A DNA stretch of 64,000 nucleotides from Sphingomonas azotifigens NBRC 15497 (GTDB taxonomy: Bacteria > Pseudomonadota > Alphaproteobacteria > Sphingomonadales > Sphingomonadaceae), in assembly GCF_002091475.1 (NCBI RefSeq), contig NZ_BCTR01000021.1, positions 1-64,000 on the forward strand. The letters run 5' to 3'. The stretch's first letter is position 1; every line of letters starts with the position of its first letter. A program made the translations under genes and the position numbers. The notes beneath the pieces were generated by a model, which did no database searches, was not told the DNA's origin, and worked only from the letters and a program-made list of their open reading frames with translations. This document shows, piece after piece, positions 17,657 through 26,016 of this stretch.

Positions 17657-18313
17657 ATGGGTGAACTCATCGCGATCGAGGGTGCCGACGGCGTCGGCAA
17701 GAACACCGCCGCGCGCGGGCTGTGCGCGGCGCTGCAGGCATCGGGGCGCACCGCCACCGTGCTCGGCTTTCCGCGCTATGGCGAGACCGTCGCCGGGGTG
17801 ACGATCGGCAAGATGCTCGCCGGCGAACTCCCCGTCCCCGTCACGCCCCACGCCGCCGCCGTGCTCTATGCGCTCGATCGGTTCGAGTGGCGCGACGCGC
17901 TGCTCGAGGCGCAGGCGACGCACGACGTGGTGGTGCTAGATCGCTACATCGCCTCGAACATGGCCTATCAGGGCGCCAAGCTGGGCGGCGGCGAGGGCCG
18001 CGCGCTGATGGACTGGATCCTCGCGCTGGAGACCGGCCAGTTCGCCCTGCCCCGCCCGCGCCTGTCGATCTATCTCGACACGCCCTGGGACCTCGCCCGC
18101 GAACTCATCCTGCAAAAGGCGCAGCGCAGCTACACCGATCGCAGTTTCGACGAATATGAGGCAGACATTGCCCTGCAACAGCGGGTGCGCGGCAACTACG
18201 AGGCAATCGTCGCCGCGAACCTGCTCGGCCCGTGGCGCGTGGTTCGTGCCAGCGAGGGGGGCGCGATGCGGGCGCCGGAGGTAATCGTGGCGGAAATCCT
18301 TTCTCACATTTGA
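17657..18313 (+). CDS. tmk: Thymidylate kinase (dTMP kinase), Mycobacterium-type P-loop
   Basis: Phosphorylates dTMP to dTDP. The N-terminus LIAIEGADGVGKNTAARGL is the P-loop, but the usual Ser/Thr after GK is Asn; Mycobacterium tuberculosis Tmk, which has Arg there, is a known parallel. Further hallmarks are FPRYGETVAG, VLYALDRFEW, VVLDRYIASNMAYQGAK (the DRYxxS motif) and a lid region with QKAQRSYTDRSFDEYE. Length is 218 residues. Strong conservation argues for a working enzyme despite the odd P-loop. Confidence 0.88.
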   Translation: MGELIAIEGADGVGKNTAARGLCAALQASGRTATVLGFPRYGETVAGVTIGKMLAGELPVPVTPHAAAVLYALDRFEWRDALLEAQATHDVVVLDRYIASNMAYQGAKLGGGEGRALMDWILALETGQFALPRPRLSIYLDTPWDLARELILQKAQRSYTDRSFDEYEADIALQQRVRGNYEAIVAANLLGPWRVVRASEGGAMRAPEVIVAEILSHI

Positions 18314-18343
18314 AATCGCGGGACGGACGCGTATTTCGGATGC

Positions 18344-18384
18344 TTGACATTTGCGTTGGCGGAGCGGCAATGGTAGCGCTATCA
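18344..18384 (+). promoter_or_regulatory. xylX promoter with LacI-type operator TGGTAGCGCTATCA
   Basis: A TTGACA -35 box lies at 18344-18349. The 14-bp palindrome TGGTAGCGCTATCA (18371-18384) starts 27 bp downstream of the start of that box, covering the expected -10 to +1 zone, where a bound repressor would block RNA polymerase. It differs from perfect symmetry at one pair. The same palindrome type precedes the GH3 gene and the GH10/GH67 pair. The translation start (TTG 18415) lies downstream of it. Confidence 0.8.
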
Positions 18385-18414
18385 CAATCAGACACAAACT
18401 TGGCGAGAGGTCCC

Positions 18415-19545
18415 TTGGAAGCGCTTCGTGACATGCTGCCTGCCGATCATGCGCAGGCCATCCTGGTCGGCCGCGTGGCTACGCCCGCCGGCCCCAGCCC
18501 CGTGATCCTGCGCGACGGCCAGGTGATCGACGTATCGGCCACCGCCCCCACCGTCGCCGACCTGCTGGAGCGCGACGACATCGCCACGCTCAGCGGCGAG
18601 GTGCTGTGCAGCATCGAGGCGCTCGGCACCGACTCGGCGCCGGCGATTCTGGCGCCGGTCGACCTGCAGTGCGTGAAGGCCTGCGGCGTCACCTTCGCCG
18701 TTTCGGCACTGGAGCGGGTGATCGAGGAACGCGCCCGCGGCGATTCGGCCAAGGCCGCCGAGATCCGCGGCGACCTCGAAGCCAAGGTCGGCTCGGGCAT
18801 CCGCTCGGTCGTCCCCGGCACGGCGGAAGCCGCCAGCCTCAAGGCCGCGCTGATCGATGCCGGCATGTGGTCGCAGTACCTCGAAGTGGCGATCGGGCCG
18901 GACGCCGAGGTGTTCACCAAGGCGCCGGTGCTGTCGTCGATGGGCTGGGGTGCCGAGATCGGAATCCGCTCGGACAGCGACTGGAACAATCCCGAACCCG
19001 AAATCGTCCTCGCGGTCGATCGCAACGGTACGATCAAGGGCGCGACGCTCGGCAACGATGTCAACCTGCGCGACTTCGAGGGCCGCAGCGCGCTGCTGCT
19101 CGGCAAGGCGAAGGACAACAACGCCTCGACCGCGATCGGCCCGTTCATCCGCCTGTTCGACGACCATTTCACCATGGACGATGTGCGCGGCGCGGTGGTC
19201 GACCTCACCATCGACGGGCCGGAGGGCTATCGCCTCTCGGGCACCAACAAGATGAGCGAGATCAGCCGCGATCCCACCGATCTCGTCCGCCAGACGCTGA
19301 GCGAGCACCAGTATCCGGACGGCTTCGCGCTGTTCCTCGGCACGCTGTTCGCGCCGGTGCAGGATCGCGACCACCCCGGCCGCGGCTTCACCCACAAGCC
19401 GGGCGACATCGTCCGCATCTCCACGCCGAAGCTCGGCACGCTCGTCAACCGCGTCACCACGTCGAAGGCCGCCGCGCCCTGGACGTTCGGCATCCGCGAT
19501 CTGATGCGCAACCTCGCCGCGCGCGGCCTTCTCTCGAACGCATAA
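18415..19545 (+). CDS. xylX: 2-keto-3-deoxy-D-xylonate dehydratase (FAH family), XylX
   Basis: Cytoplasmic enzyme of the Weimberg pathway that dehydrates 2-keto-3-deoxyxylonate to 2-oxoglutarate semialdehyde. The protein matches the Caulobacter XylX pattern throughout: LAPVDLQCVKACGVTFAVS, ALERVIEERARGDSAKA, SQYLEVAIGPDAEVFTK, SSMGWG, WNNPEPEIVLAV, LGNDVNLRDFEGRSALLL, KAKDNNAS and QYPDGFALFLGT. Metal-binding acidic residues of the fumarylacetoacetase fold sit in the EPE and DFEG segments. I chose TTG 18415 (376 residues): GAGAGG is 4 nt upstream, it aligns with known N-termini, and it leaves the operator at 18371 untranslated. ATG 18370 would overlap that operator. First gene of xylX-xylB-xylC. 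Confidence 0.88.
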   Translation: MEALRDMLPADHAQAILVGRVATPAGPSPVILRDGQVIDVSATAPTVADLLERDDIATLSGEVLCSIEALGTDSAPAILAPVDLQCVKACGVTFAVSALERVIEERARGDSAKAAEIRGDLEAKVGSGIRSVVPGTAEAASLKAALIDAGMWSQYLEVAIGPDAEVFTKAPVLSSMGWGAEIGIRSDSDWNNPEPEIVLAVDRNGTIKGATLGNDVNLRDFEGRSALLLGKAKDNNASTAIGPFIRLFDDHFTMDDVRGAVVDLTIDGPEGYRLSGTNKMSEISRDPTDLVRQTLSEHQYPDGFALFLGTLFAPVQDRDHPGRGFTHKPGDIVRISTPKLGTLVNRVTTSKAAAPWTFGIRDLMRNLAARGLLSNA

Positions 19546-19553
19546 GGGTCTTC

Positions 19554-20351
19554 ATGTCGCAAGCCGATCTCCAGCAGGGCCCGATTCCGGCCGCTGAGCG
19601 TGCCGTCTATCCGAGCCTGAAGGGCAAGCGCATCCTGATCACCGGCGGTGGTTCGGGGATCGGCGCCGGGCTGGTCGAAGGGTTCGTTCGCCAGGGCGCG
19701 GACGTGACCTTCTTCGACATCGCCGAGGACGATTCGAAGGCGCTGGTCGCCAGCCTGTCGGGCGCCGCCATCGCGCCGCGCTTCTACAAGGTCGACCTCA
19801 CCGACATCCGCGGCGCGCAGGCGCAGGTACAGGCGCTGATCGAGGCCGAGGGCGCGTTCGACGTGCTGCTCAACAACGCCGCGAACGACGACCGCCACAC
19901 GATCGAGCAGGTGACCCCGGAGTACTGGGACAACCGCATGAACGTGAACCTGCGCCACCAGTTCTTCATGGCGCAGGCGGTGATCCCGGCGATGAAGGCG
20001 AAGCGCGCCGGCGTGATCATCAACCTCGGCTCGATCTCCTGGCACCTCGCACTGGAGGAACTGACGCTCTACCAGACCGCCAAGGCGGCGATCGAGGGTC
20101 TCACCCGCAGTCTCGCGCGCGAGCTGGGTCCCGATGGCATCCGATCGGTCTGCATCGTCCCCGGCAACGTCAAGACGCCGCGCCAGATGAAGTGGTACAC
20201 GCCCGAGGGCGAGGCCGAGATCGTCAAGGCGCAGTGCCTGCCCGGCCGGCTGGTGCCCGACGATATCGCCGCGCTGGCGCTCTTCCTTGCATCCGACGAC
20301 GCCCGACTGATAACGAGCCACGAATTCTTCGTGGATGCAGGCTGGAGATAA
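19554..20351 (+). CDS. xylB: NAD-dependent D-xylose 1-dehydrogenase (SDR), XylB
   Basis: Short-chain dehydrogenase oxidising D-xylose to xylonolactone, the first step of the non-phosphorylative route. The cofactor motif TGGGSGIG is at residues 30-37, with DI at the end of beta-2 (NAD preference), NNAANDDRH, catalytic Ser160 (GSISWHL), Tyr173 and Lys177 (YQTAK). The segments AANDDRHTIEQVTPEYW, MNVNLRHQFF, VPGNVKTPRQMKWYTPEGEAEIV and the ending FFVDAGWR match Caulobacter XylB closely. L-arabinose could also be a substrate. The protein has 265 residues and starts 8 bp after xylX. Confidence 0.92.
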   Translation: MSQADLQQGPIPAAERAVYPSLKGKRILITGGGSGIGAGLVEGFVRQGADVTFFDIAEDDSKALVASLSGAAIAPRFYKVDLTDIRGAQAQVQALIEAEGAFDVLLNNAANDDRHTIEQVTPEYWDNRMNVNLRHQFFMAQAVIPAMKAKRAGVIINLGSISWHLALEELTLYQTAKAAIEGLTRSLARELGPDGIRSVCIVPGNVKTPRQMKWYTPEGEAEIVKAQCLPGRLVPDDIAALALFLASDDARLITSHEFFVDAGWR

Positions 20352-20352
20352 G

Positions 20353-21246
20353 ATGACCGACAAGGTGGTGGTTTCGGCGCCGGAGAGCGTGTGGGGGCTC
20401 GCAGCCCCGCTTCTTGAAGGCCCGGTGTGGGTGGAGCGCGACGCCGCGCTGTGGTTCGTCGACATCAAGAGCCACAAGATCCACCGCTATGATCCCGCCA
20501 CCGGCGACAAGCAGAGCTGGGACGCGCCGGCGCAGGTGGGTTTCGCGCTGCCCTGCGCCAGCGGCGGCTTCGTCGCAGGCCTGCAGACCGGCCTCGCGCG
20601 GTTCGACCCGGCAGACGGCAGCTTTACCCCGCTGGTCGATCCCGAGCCCGGCCTGCCCGGCAACCGCCTCAACGACGGCACCGTCGATCCGCAAGGCCGA
20701 CTGTGGTTCGGCACGATGGACGATGGCGAAAGCGATGCCACCGGCACCATCTATCGCCTCGCGGCGGACGGCAGCTGCGTGCCCTCCACCCCCAAGGTCT
20801 CGATCACCAATGGGCCGGCGGTCTCGCCCGACGGCAAGACGATCTACCATGTCGATACGCTGGGCGCCGTCGTCTATGCCTGCGACATCGCTGCAGACGG
20901 CACGCTGGCGAATCCCCGGGAGTTCGTCCGCATCGCCGAGGGCGAAGGCTTCCCGGACGGCCCGTGCGTCGACAGCGAAGGCTTTGTGTGGGTTAGTCTC
21001 TATGCCGGCTCCGAAGTGCGCCGCTATTCGCCCGCGGGCGAACTGGTCGAGACCGTGTCGTTCCCGGTCGACGCCATCACCAAGATCGCGTTCGGCGGAC
21101 CTGACCTGAAGACGGTGTTCGCCACCACCGCCAACAAGCATCTTTCCGCCGAAGACAAAGCGGCTCGGCCGACCTCGGGCGACCTGTTCAGCTTCCGCGT
21201 GACGGTGCCGGGCCTGCCCGGCACGATGATCCGCGTCGGCGCCTGA
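20353..21246 (+). CDS. xylC: Xylonolactonase (SMP-30/gluconolactonase family), XylC
   Basis: Hydrolyses xylono-lactone to xylonate. It is a six-bladed beta-propeller of the SMP-30 family, with the metal-binding Glu in LLEGPVW near residue 22, NRLNDGTVDPQGRLWFGTMDD (substrate loop), the ligand Asn in NGPAVSPDG, and the catalytic Asp in FPDGPCVDSEGFVW. Length is 297 residues. The ATG at 20353 lies one base after the xylB stop, so translation is coupled. It closes the operon, and a GC-rich hairpin follows. Confidence 0.9.
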   Translation: MTDKVVVSAPESVWGLAAPLLEGPVWVERDAALWFVDIKSHKIHRYDPATGDKQSWDAPAQVGFALPCASGGFVAGLQTGLARFDPADGSFTPLVDPEPGLPGNRLNDGTVDPQGRLWFGTMDDGESDATGTIYRLAADGSCVPSTPKVSITNGPAVSPDGKTIYHVDTLGAVVYACDIAADGTLANPREFVRIAEGEGFPDGPCVDSEGFVWVSLYAGSEVRRYSPAGELVETVSFPVDAITKIAFGGPDLKTVFATTANKHLSAEDKAARPTSGDLFSFRVTVPGLPGTMIRVGA

Positions 21247-21254
21247 CCCCCCTT

Positions 21255-21281
21255 CCCTCCCCGACACCGTTCTGGGGAGGG
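21255..21281 (+). terminator. Hairpin after xylC
   Basis: Inverted repeat CCCTCCCC - 11 nt - GGGGAGGG, 8 bp after the xylC stop. It has a strong GC stem but no T-run; likely transcript end of xylXBC. Confidence 0.55.
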
Positions 21282-21418
21282 CCCCTACCGGCGGCCTGCA
21301 CTTTCACAACAATCGCGCCCAAACCCGCGATGCGTAAGGCTCGCGTCATCTTGCCGCCCTAGGCTTTCTCCTGCCAGAACCCGAAATCCGCGCGGGCGGG
21401 CACCAAGGGGGGAAGTCG

Positions 21419-23191
21419 ATGAACGGCCAGCGTATCGCACGCCTGTGGGTTTCGGCATTGCTTGCGGCGAGCGGCGCGACCCCAGCGCTTGCCGGCAGTT
21501 GCCAATTCGCCAAGGTCGCCGAACTCAAGGTCACGATGAAGGGCCTGGAGCCGATCGTCGAGACTACGGTCAACGGCAAGCCGGCGCCCTTCCTGCTCGA
21601 CAGCGGCGCCTTTTACAGCCTGATCCCCCAACCGGTAGCCAGGGCGCTGGATCTTCCGCTTTCTGCCGCTCCGCCGGGCTTCCAGCTTCGCGGCATCGGG
21701 GGAAGCGTCAATACTCAAGTCGCGCGCGTGGCGCATTTCGGCCTTGCCGGCGCAGACATTCCCAATGTGGAATTTCTCGTCGGCGGGTCCGACACCGGCC
21801 AGACCGGGCTTATCGGCCAGAACGTCCTCGGCCTCGGTGATGTCGAATATGATTTCCCGAATGGCGCGGTCCGGCTGTTCCGGCCGAAGAATTGCGGCAA
21901 GATCGCCTTCGCCTATTGGACCGAAGGCAAGCCGTTCTTCGAGATCCCGATCCAGTCCAAGGAGGAAGCGCGCAACCATACGGTCGGCACGGTCGAGCTG
22001 GACGGCGCGAAGCTGAAGGCGACGTTCGACACCGGCGCCGAACGCACCGTGATCTCGCTGCGCGCGGCCGCACGGGCGGGGGTGAAGCCTGGCGATCCGG
22101 GGGTAGAGCAGGCCGGCTGGTCCTTCGGTGTCGGCAAGCGCGCCCAGCAGGGCTGGATCGCCAGTTTCAAGCTGCTCAGGATCGGCAACGAGGAACTGCA
22201 CAATGTGCGGCTGCGCATGGCCGACATGGGCGACCTCGATACCGACATGCTGCTCGGTGCCGACTATTTCGTCTCCCACCGGGTCTATGTCTCGAACGTC
22301 CAGCACCGCATCTACTTCACCTATACCGGCGGCCGCCTGTTCGACGCGAATGCGAAGCTGGACACCGCCAGCGGCTTCAGCACCCAGGGCGCCCCCGCAG
22401 CCGGTGCGACACTGGACGCGGAGGGCTATGCCCGCCAGGGCGCGATGTACCAGACGCAGCGCGACCTGCCGCACGCGATCGAAGCCTATTCGCAGGCCGT
22501 GACACTGGCGCCGAAGGATCCGCGCTATCTGCGGCAGCGGGCGCTGGTCTATCTGGCCGCGGGCCGGCCGATCCTGGCGATGGACGACCTCGATGCGTCG
22601 CTCGCGCTCGATCCAGCCGACACCGGCACTCGGCTCACCCGTGCCGAGGTGCGCGAGCGGGCCGGCAATGCCCGGGGCGCGATGGAGGACCTCGATCTGG
22701 TCGCCGGGCAGTTGCCGCGCGAGGCGATGCAGCGGCTGCGCGTCGCGCATCTCTACACCTCGCTCGACGCGTTCGATTCGGCCGTCGGCCAATATGACCT
22801 GTGGCTCGCCACGCACCGCGAGGATGGCAGCCGCGCCGACGCGCAGAACGGCCGCTGCTGGGCGCTGGCGCTGGCCAATCGCGACCTGAAGCGGGCCCGC
22901 AGCGACTGTGACGCGGCGGTGCGTGCGCTCCCCTCCAACGCCGCCTATCTCGACAGCCGGGCCCTGGTAGCGTTTCGCGAGGGCGATTGGGCAGCCGCGC
23001 TCGCCGACCTCAACGCCGCGCTGGCGATCCGCCCGCGCCAGGCCTGGACGCTCTATCTGCGCGGCGTGGTCGAGGCGCGGATGGGCCAGAGCGAGACCGC
23101 CGCCAAGGACATCGCCGCGGCGACCGCGATTGCACCGCGCGTCGCCACCCGCGCCGCCAAATACGGGATCGCGCCCCCGCCGAAAAGCTGA
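21419..23191 (+). CDS. Exported retropepsin-like aspartyl protease with TPR repeats
   Basis: A signal peptide (about residues 1-25, ending ALAGS) is followed by two pepsin/retropepsin-like halves. The first has the active-site motif LLDSGAFYS (about residue 58), the second FDTGAERT (about residue 203). The paired Asp motifs suggest a single-chain, two-lobed protease like other bacterial retropepsin-like proteins. From about residue 330 to the end are TPR units (YSQAVTLAPKDPRYLRQRALVYLAAGRP and several more). Total length is 590 residues. Substrate and partners are unknown. The 172-bp gap from xylC and the xylC hairpin suggest its own transcript. Confidence 0.75.
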   Translation: MNGQRIARLWVSALLAASGATPALAGSCQFAKVAELKVTMKGLEPIVETTVNGKPAPFLLDSGAFYSLIPQPVARALDLPLSAAPPGFQLRGIGGSVNTQVARVAHFGLAGADIPNVEFLVGGSDTGQTGLIGQNVLGLGDVEYDFPNGAVRLFRPKNCGKIAFAYWTEGKPFFEIPIQSKEEARNHTVGTVELDGAKLKATFDTGAERTVISLRAAARAGVKPGDPGVEQAGWSFGVGKRAQQGWIASFKLLRIGNEELHNVRLRMADMGDLDTDMLLGADYFVSHRVYVSNVQHRIYFTYTGGRLFDANAKLDTASGFSTQGAPAAGATLDAEGYARQGAMYQTQRDLPHAIEAYSQAVTLAPKDPRYLRQRALVYLAAGRPILAMDDLDASLALDPADTGTRLTRAEVRERAGNARGAMEDLDLVAGQLPREAMQRLRVAHLYTSLDAFDSAVGQYDLWLATHREDGSRADAQNGRCWALALANRDLKRARSDCDAAVRALPSNAAYLDSRALVAFREGDWAAALADLNAALAIRPRQAWTLYLRGVVEARMGQSETAAKDIAAATAIAPRVATRAAKYGIAPPPKS

Positions 23192-23207
23192 AGCACTACC
23201 CGTTGAC

Positions 23208-23840
23208 CTATTGGTACATCGCCCGGGTGAGGCCGGCGATGCCACCGCGTACCCGCTCCCAGCCGGCGTCGTTCGACAGGTCGAGCCCCAGGAAGCGGCC
23301 GTTGGTCGCGCCCGAGAGCACGAGTTGCTGGATCGACGCGATCAGCAGCGCATTGAGCACCGGCGCGTCGATGCCCGCCGGCCGCTGCAGCGTGCCCCGC
23401 TCGCGCGCGATCCAGGCGCTCAGCGCCTTGCCCCGCGCTTCGGTAAAGGCGGTGGCGAGCTTGGAGGGGGCGGAGAGCTCCCAGGCGAGGATCTTCTGCG
23501 CCAGCGGGTCGCTGCGCAGCGCATCGAGCAGCGCGACCGCGACGCGCGCCATCATTTCGGCATAGGTCGCCGGCGGCGGCACATTCTCGGGACGGACCAG
23601 CGCGGTTTCCATCCAGGCGGAAACATCGGCGGCAATCGCCTCGGCGAGCCCGTCCATCCCGCCGAAATAGCGGTAGATCAGCTGCTTGTCATAGCCCGAA
23701 GCGCGCGCGATCGCGTTCACGCCCCAGCGGGCAAAGCCCTGTTCGGCGAGCAGCGTCTTGGCCGCCGCCAGAATCACGCCCCGCGTATTCGCCGCATTGC
23801 GCGGCCGCTTCGCCGGTGCCGTTTCGTCCACCCCGTCCAT
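23208..23840 (-). CDS. TetR/AcrR family transcriptional regulator
   Basis: A 210-residue repressor. The N-terminal helix-turn-helix lies at about residues 20-60 (GVILAAAKTLLAEQGFARWGVNAIARASGYDKQLIYRYFGGMDGL), with the typical YRYFGxxDGL end of the TetR DNA-binding domain. The ligand domain is Ala-rich and unassigned. The frame is open much further upstream, but that part is antisense to xylD, so the ATG at 23840 is used. Convergent with the protease/TPR gene (16 bp apart). Its target is unknown. Confidence 0.88.
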   Translation of the reverse strand: MDGVDETAPAKRPRNAANTRGVILAAAKTLLAEQGFARWGVNAIARASGYDKQLIYRYFGGMDGLAEAIAADVSAWMETALVRPENVPPPATYAEMMARVAVALLDALRSDPLAQKILAWELSAPSKLATAFTEARGKALSAWIARERGTLQRPAGIDAPVLNALLIASIQQLVLSGATNGRFLGLDLSNDAGWERVRGGIAGLTRAMYQ

Positions 23841-23952
23841 CCCCTGTTGTTGGCGATGGTTAACTATCACTGGCGGGTGACACTTTCCATCTCCGGAATG
23901 GGCCGGAGGGGGATTGAGTCTTAGACAAGCGGACGCCGCTCGCCACGCCACC

Positions 23953-24052
23953 ATCGTCATCCCCGCGCAGGCGGGGATCCATTGGCGCTGATGCCGAGGC
24001 TCTTTCCCCCGGCGTCCTGGCAAATGGATTCCCGCCTGCGCGGGAATGACGG
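23953..24052. repeat. REP-like inverted repeat (CGTCATCCCCGCGCAGGCGGGGATCC family)
   Basis: Two inverted arms about 30 bp long face each other. CGTCATCCCCGC, GCAGGCGGGGATCCATTGG on the left is matched by CAAATGGATTCCCGCC, TGCGCGGGAATGACG on the right, with a roughly 35-bp centre. Each arm is itself a hairpin. It lies in the 248-bp gap between xylD and the tetR gene. It is related in design to the copy at 31421 but has a different arm sequence. Confidence 0.75.
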
Positions 24053-24088
24053 AGGACTGGTGGAAAGGGTGACCCCCACCCCACCCGA

Positions 24089-25864
24089 TCAATGGTTGTG
24101 CCGCGGCACCTTCAGCCCAGTCCCGCGATATTTGGTCGCGAACTCGAGCACCCCGCCTTCGTGCAGCTGGCCCGACTTCTCGCGGTACAGCTCTTCCCAC
24201 GGCGTATTGCTCGGCGGGATCGGCGGCGCGGGCTCGCCCTTCCGCCGCGCGATCTCGTCCGCCTCGACCAGCGCGTCGACGCGGCCCGCATTCAGGTCGA
24301 TCCGGATCACGTCGCCGGTGCGCAGCCACGAAAGCCCCCCGCCCGCCGCGCTCTCCGGCGAGGCGTTGAGGATCGACGGGCTGTCCGACGTGCCCGATTG
24401 GCGACCGTCGCCCAACGTCGGCAGGCTCTGGATGCCCTTTTGCAGGATCGCGTCGGGCGGCTGCATGTTGACGACTTCCGCCGAGCCCGGCCAGCCCAGC
24501 ACGCCCGCGCCGCGGATCACCAGGATGCAATTGTCGTCGATGGCGAGCGCCGGATCGTTGATACGGTGGTGATAATCGTCCGACCCGTCGAACACCACCG
24601 CGCGGACCTCGAACACGCCCTCCTGCCCCGGGGTGGAGAGGTAGCGCGCGCGGAACTGCTCGGAGATCACGCTGGTCTTCATGATCGCCATGTCGAACAG
24701 GTTGCCGGTGAGCACCAGGAATCCGGCCTTCTCCATCAGCGGCTTGTCGATCGGGAAGATGACCTCCTGATCGAGAACGCGCGCCTCGGCGACATTCTCC
24801 GCCATGGTCTTGCCGGTGCACGTCGCGACGCTGCCGTCGAGGATGCCGGCATCGACCAGCAGCTTGAGCACCGCGGGGATGCCGCCGGCGCGGTGGAAGC
24901 GCTCGGACAGATATTGCCCCGCCGGCTGCATGTTGACGATCAGCGGCAGGTCGTAACCGGTCTGCCAGTCCTCGGGGGTGATGGTGATGCCGGCATGCGC
25001 GGCCATCGCGTTGAGGTGCGGCTGGGCATTGGTCGAACCGCCGATCGCGGTGAGCAGCTTGATCGCGTTGAGGAAGCTCTGCTTGGTCAGGATCTTCGAC
25101 GGGCGGAGATCCTCGTACGCCATCTCGACGATGCGCTTGCCGGTCTCGTAGGCGATCTGCCCGCGCTCGCGATACGGCGCCGGGATCATCGCGCAGCCGG
25201 GCAGCGACATGCCTAGGCCCTCGGCCATGCTGTTCATCGTCGAGGCGGTGCCCATGGTGTTGCAATGGCCCGACGAGGGCGCGCTCTCCATCGCGCGGCG
25301 GAGGAACTCGGCCTCGTCGATCTCGCCCGCCGCCATCTTGCGGCGCGAGCGCCAGATCACCGTGCCCGAGCCGACCAGCTCGCCTTCGTGCCAGCCGTCG
25401 AGCATCGGCCCGCCCGACAGGACGATCGCCGGGATGTCGACGGTGGAAGCGGCCATCAGCGACGAGGGCGTGGTCTTGTCGCAGCCGGTCGTCAGGATCA
25501 CCGCGTCGATCGGATAGCCGTTGAGGATCTCGACCAGGCCGAGATAGGCGAGATTGCGGTCGAGCGCCGCAGTCGGCCGCCTACAATTCTCGAAGATCGG
25601 GTGGAGCGGGAATTCCATCGGAATGCCGCCCGCCGCGAGGATGCCCTCACGGGCGCGCTTCACCGTCTCCAGATGGATGCGGTTGCACGGCGCGATGTCG
25701 CTGCCCGACTGCGCGATGCCGATGATCGGCTTGCCCGAGGTCAGCTCCGCCGGCGTGATGCCGTAGTTCATGAAGCGCTCGAGATAGAGCGCGGCCATGT
25801 CGGCGCGGCCGGGGGCGGCGAACCATTCGCGCGATCGGAACGGACGGGCAGGCGTGCGGGTCAC
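24089..25864 (-). CDS. xylD: D-xylonate dehydratase (IlvD/Edd family), XylD
   Basis: Fe-S dehydratase turning xylonate into 2-keto-3-deoxyxylonate. Cluster cysteines are visible in GSDIAPCNRIH, TTGCDKTTP and SGHCNTMGTASTMN. Other matches to Caulobacter XylD are RPFRSREWF, ALYLERFMNYGITP, FENCRRPTAALDRNL, GGSTNAQPHLNAM, NMQPAGQYL, GLSWLRTGD and the ending KVPRHNH. GTG 25864 is taken as start: GGAG lies 9 nt upstream and the 591-residue length equals that of the Caulobacter enzyme. It is about 150 bp downstream of the sugar porter on the same strand, with a GGGAGGGG repeat between, so co-transcription is likely. Confidence 0.93.
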   Translation of the reverse strand: MTRTPARPFRSREWFAAPGRADMAALYLERFMNYGITPAELTSGKPIIGIAQSGSDIAPCNRIHLETVKRAREGILAAGGIPMEFPLHPIFENCRRPTAALDRNLAYLGLVEILNGYPIDAVILTTGCDKTTPSSLMAASTVDIPAIVLSGGPMLDGWHEGELVGSGTVIWRSRRKMAAGEIDEAEFLRRAMESAPSSGHCNTMGTASTMNSMAEGLGMSLPGCAMIPAPYRERGQIAYETGKRIVEMAYEDLRPSKILTKQSFLNAIKLLTAIGGSTNAQPHLNAMAAHAGITITPEDWQTGYDLPLIVNMQPAGQYLSERFHRAGGIPAVLKLLVDAGILDGSVATCTGKTMAENVAEARVLDQEVIFPIDKPLMEKAGFLVLTGNLFDMAIMKTSVISEQFRARYLSTPGQEGVFEVRAVVFDGSDDYHHRINDPALAIDDNCILVIRGAGVLGWPGSAEVVNMQPPDAILQKGIQSLPTLGDGRQSGTSDSPSILNASPESAAGGGLSWLRTGDVIRIDLNAGRVDALVEADEIARRKGEPAPPIPPSNTPWEELYREKSGQLHEGGVLEFATKYRGTGLKVPRHNH

Positions 25865-25890
25865 GATTTCAAACTCCCCAAACAAAATCC

Positions 25891-25989
25891 CCCCCCCGCT
25901 TGCGGGAGGGGTCGGGGGAGGGGCTGGAACAACCCCGCCCGCCAAGATCAAAACTCCCCTCCCCCAGCCCCTCCCGCAAGCGGGAGGGG
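25891..25989. repeat. GGGAGGGG inverted repeat pair, copy 1
   Basis: Two copies of the palindrome CCCCTCCCGC/GCGGGAGGGG (the left one truncated at its outer end) bound a roughly 55-bp centre containing GTCGGGGGAGGGGCTG. The whole element is nearly an inverted repeat of itself. It sits between the sugar porter and xylD. Same family as 52584-52682 and 63817-63931. Confidence 0.8.
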
Positions 25990-26016
25990 AGCACAGAAGG
26001 AAGGGGCTGGAGGGTC

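Noticed and set aside
18370..18372. ATG as start of xylX
   Set aside because: It overlaps the palindromic operator, lacks a good ribosome site, and would add 15 residues not matching known XylX N-termini; TTG 18415 fits better.
23208..25265. A 685-residue frame ending in the TetR regulator
   Set aside because: The upstream part is a shadow of xylD and a REP-like repeat; the regulator starts at 23840.
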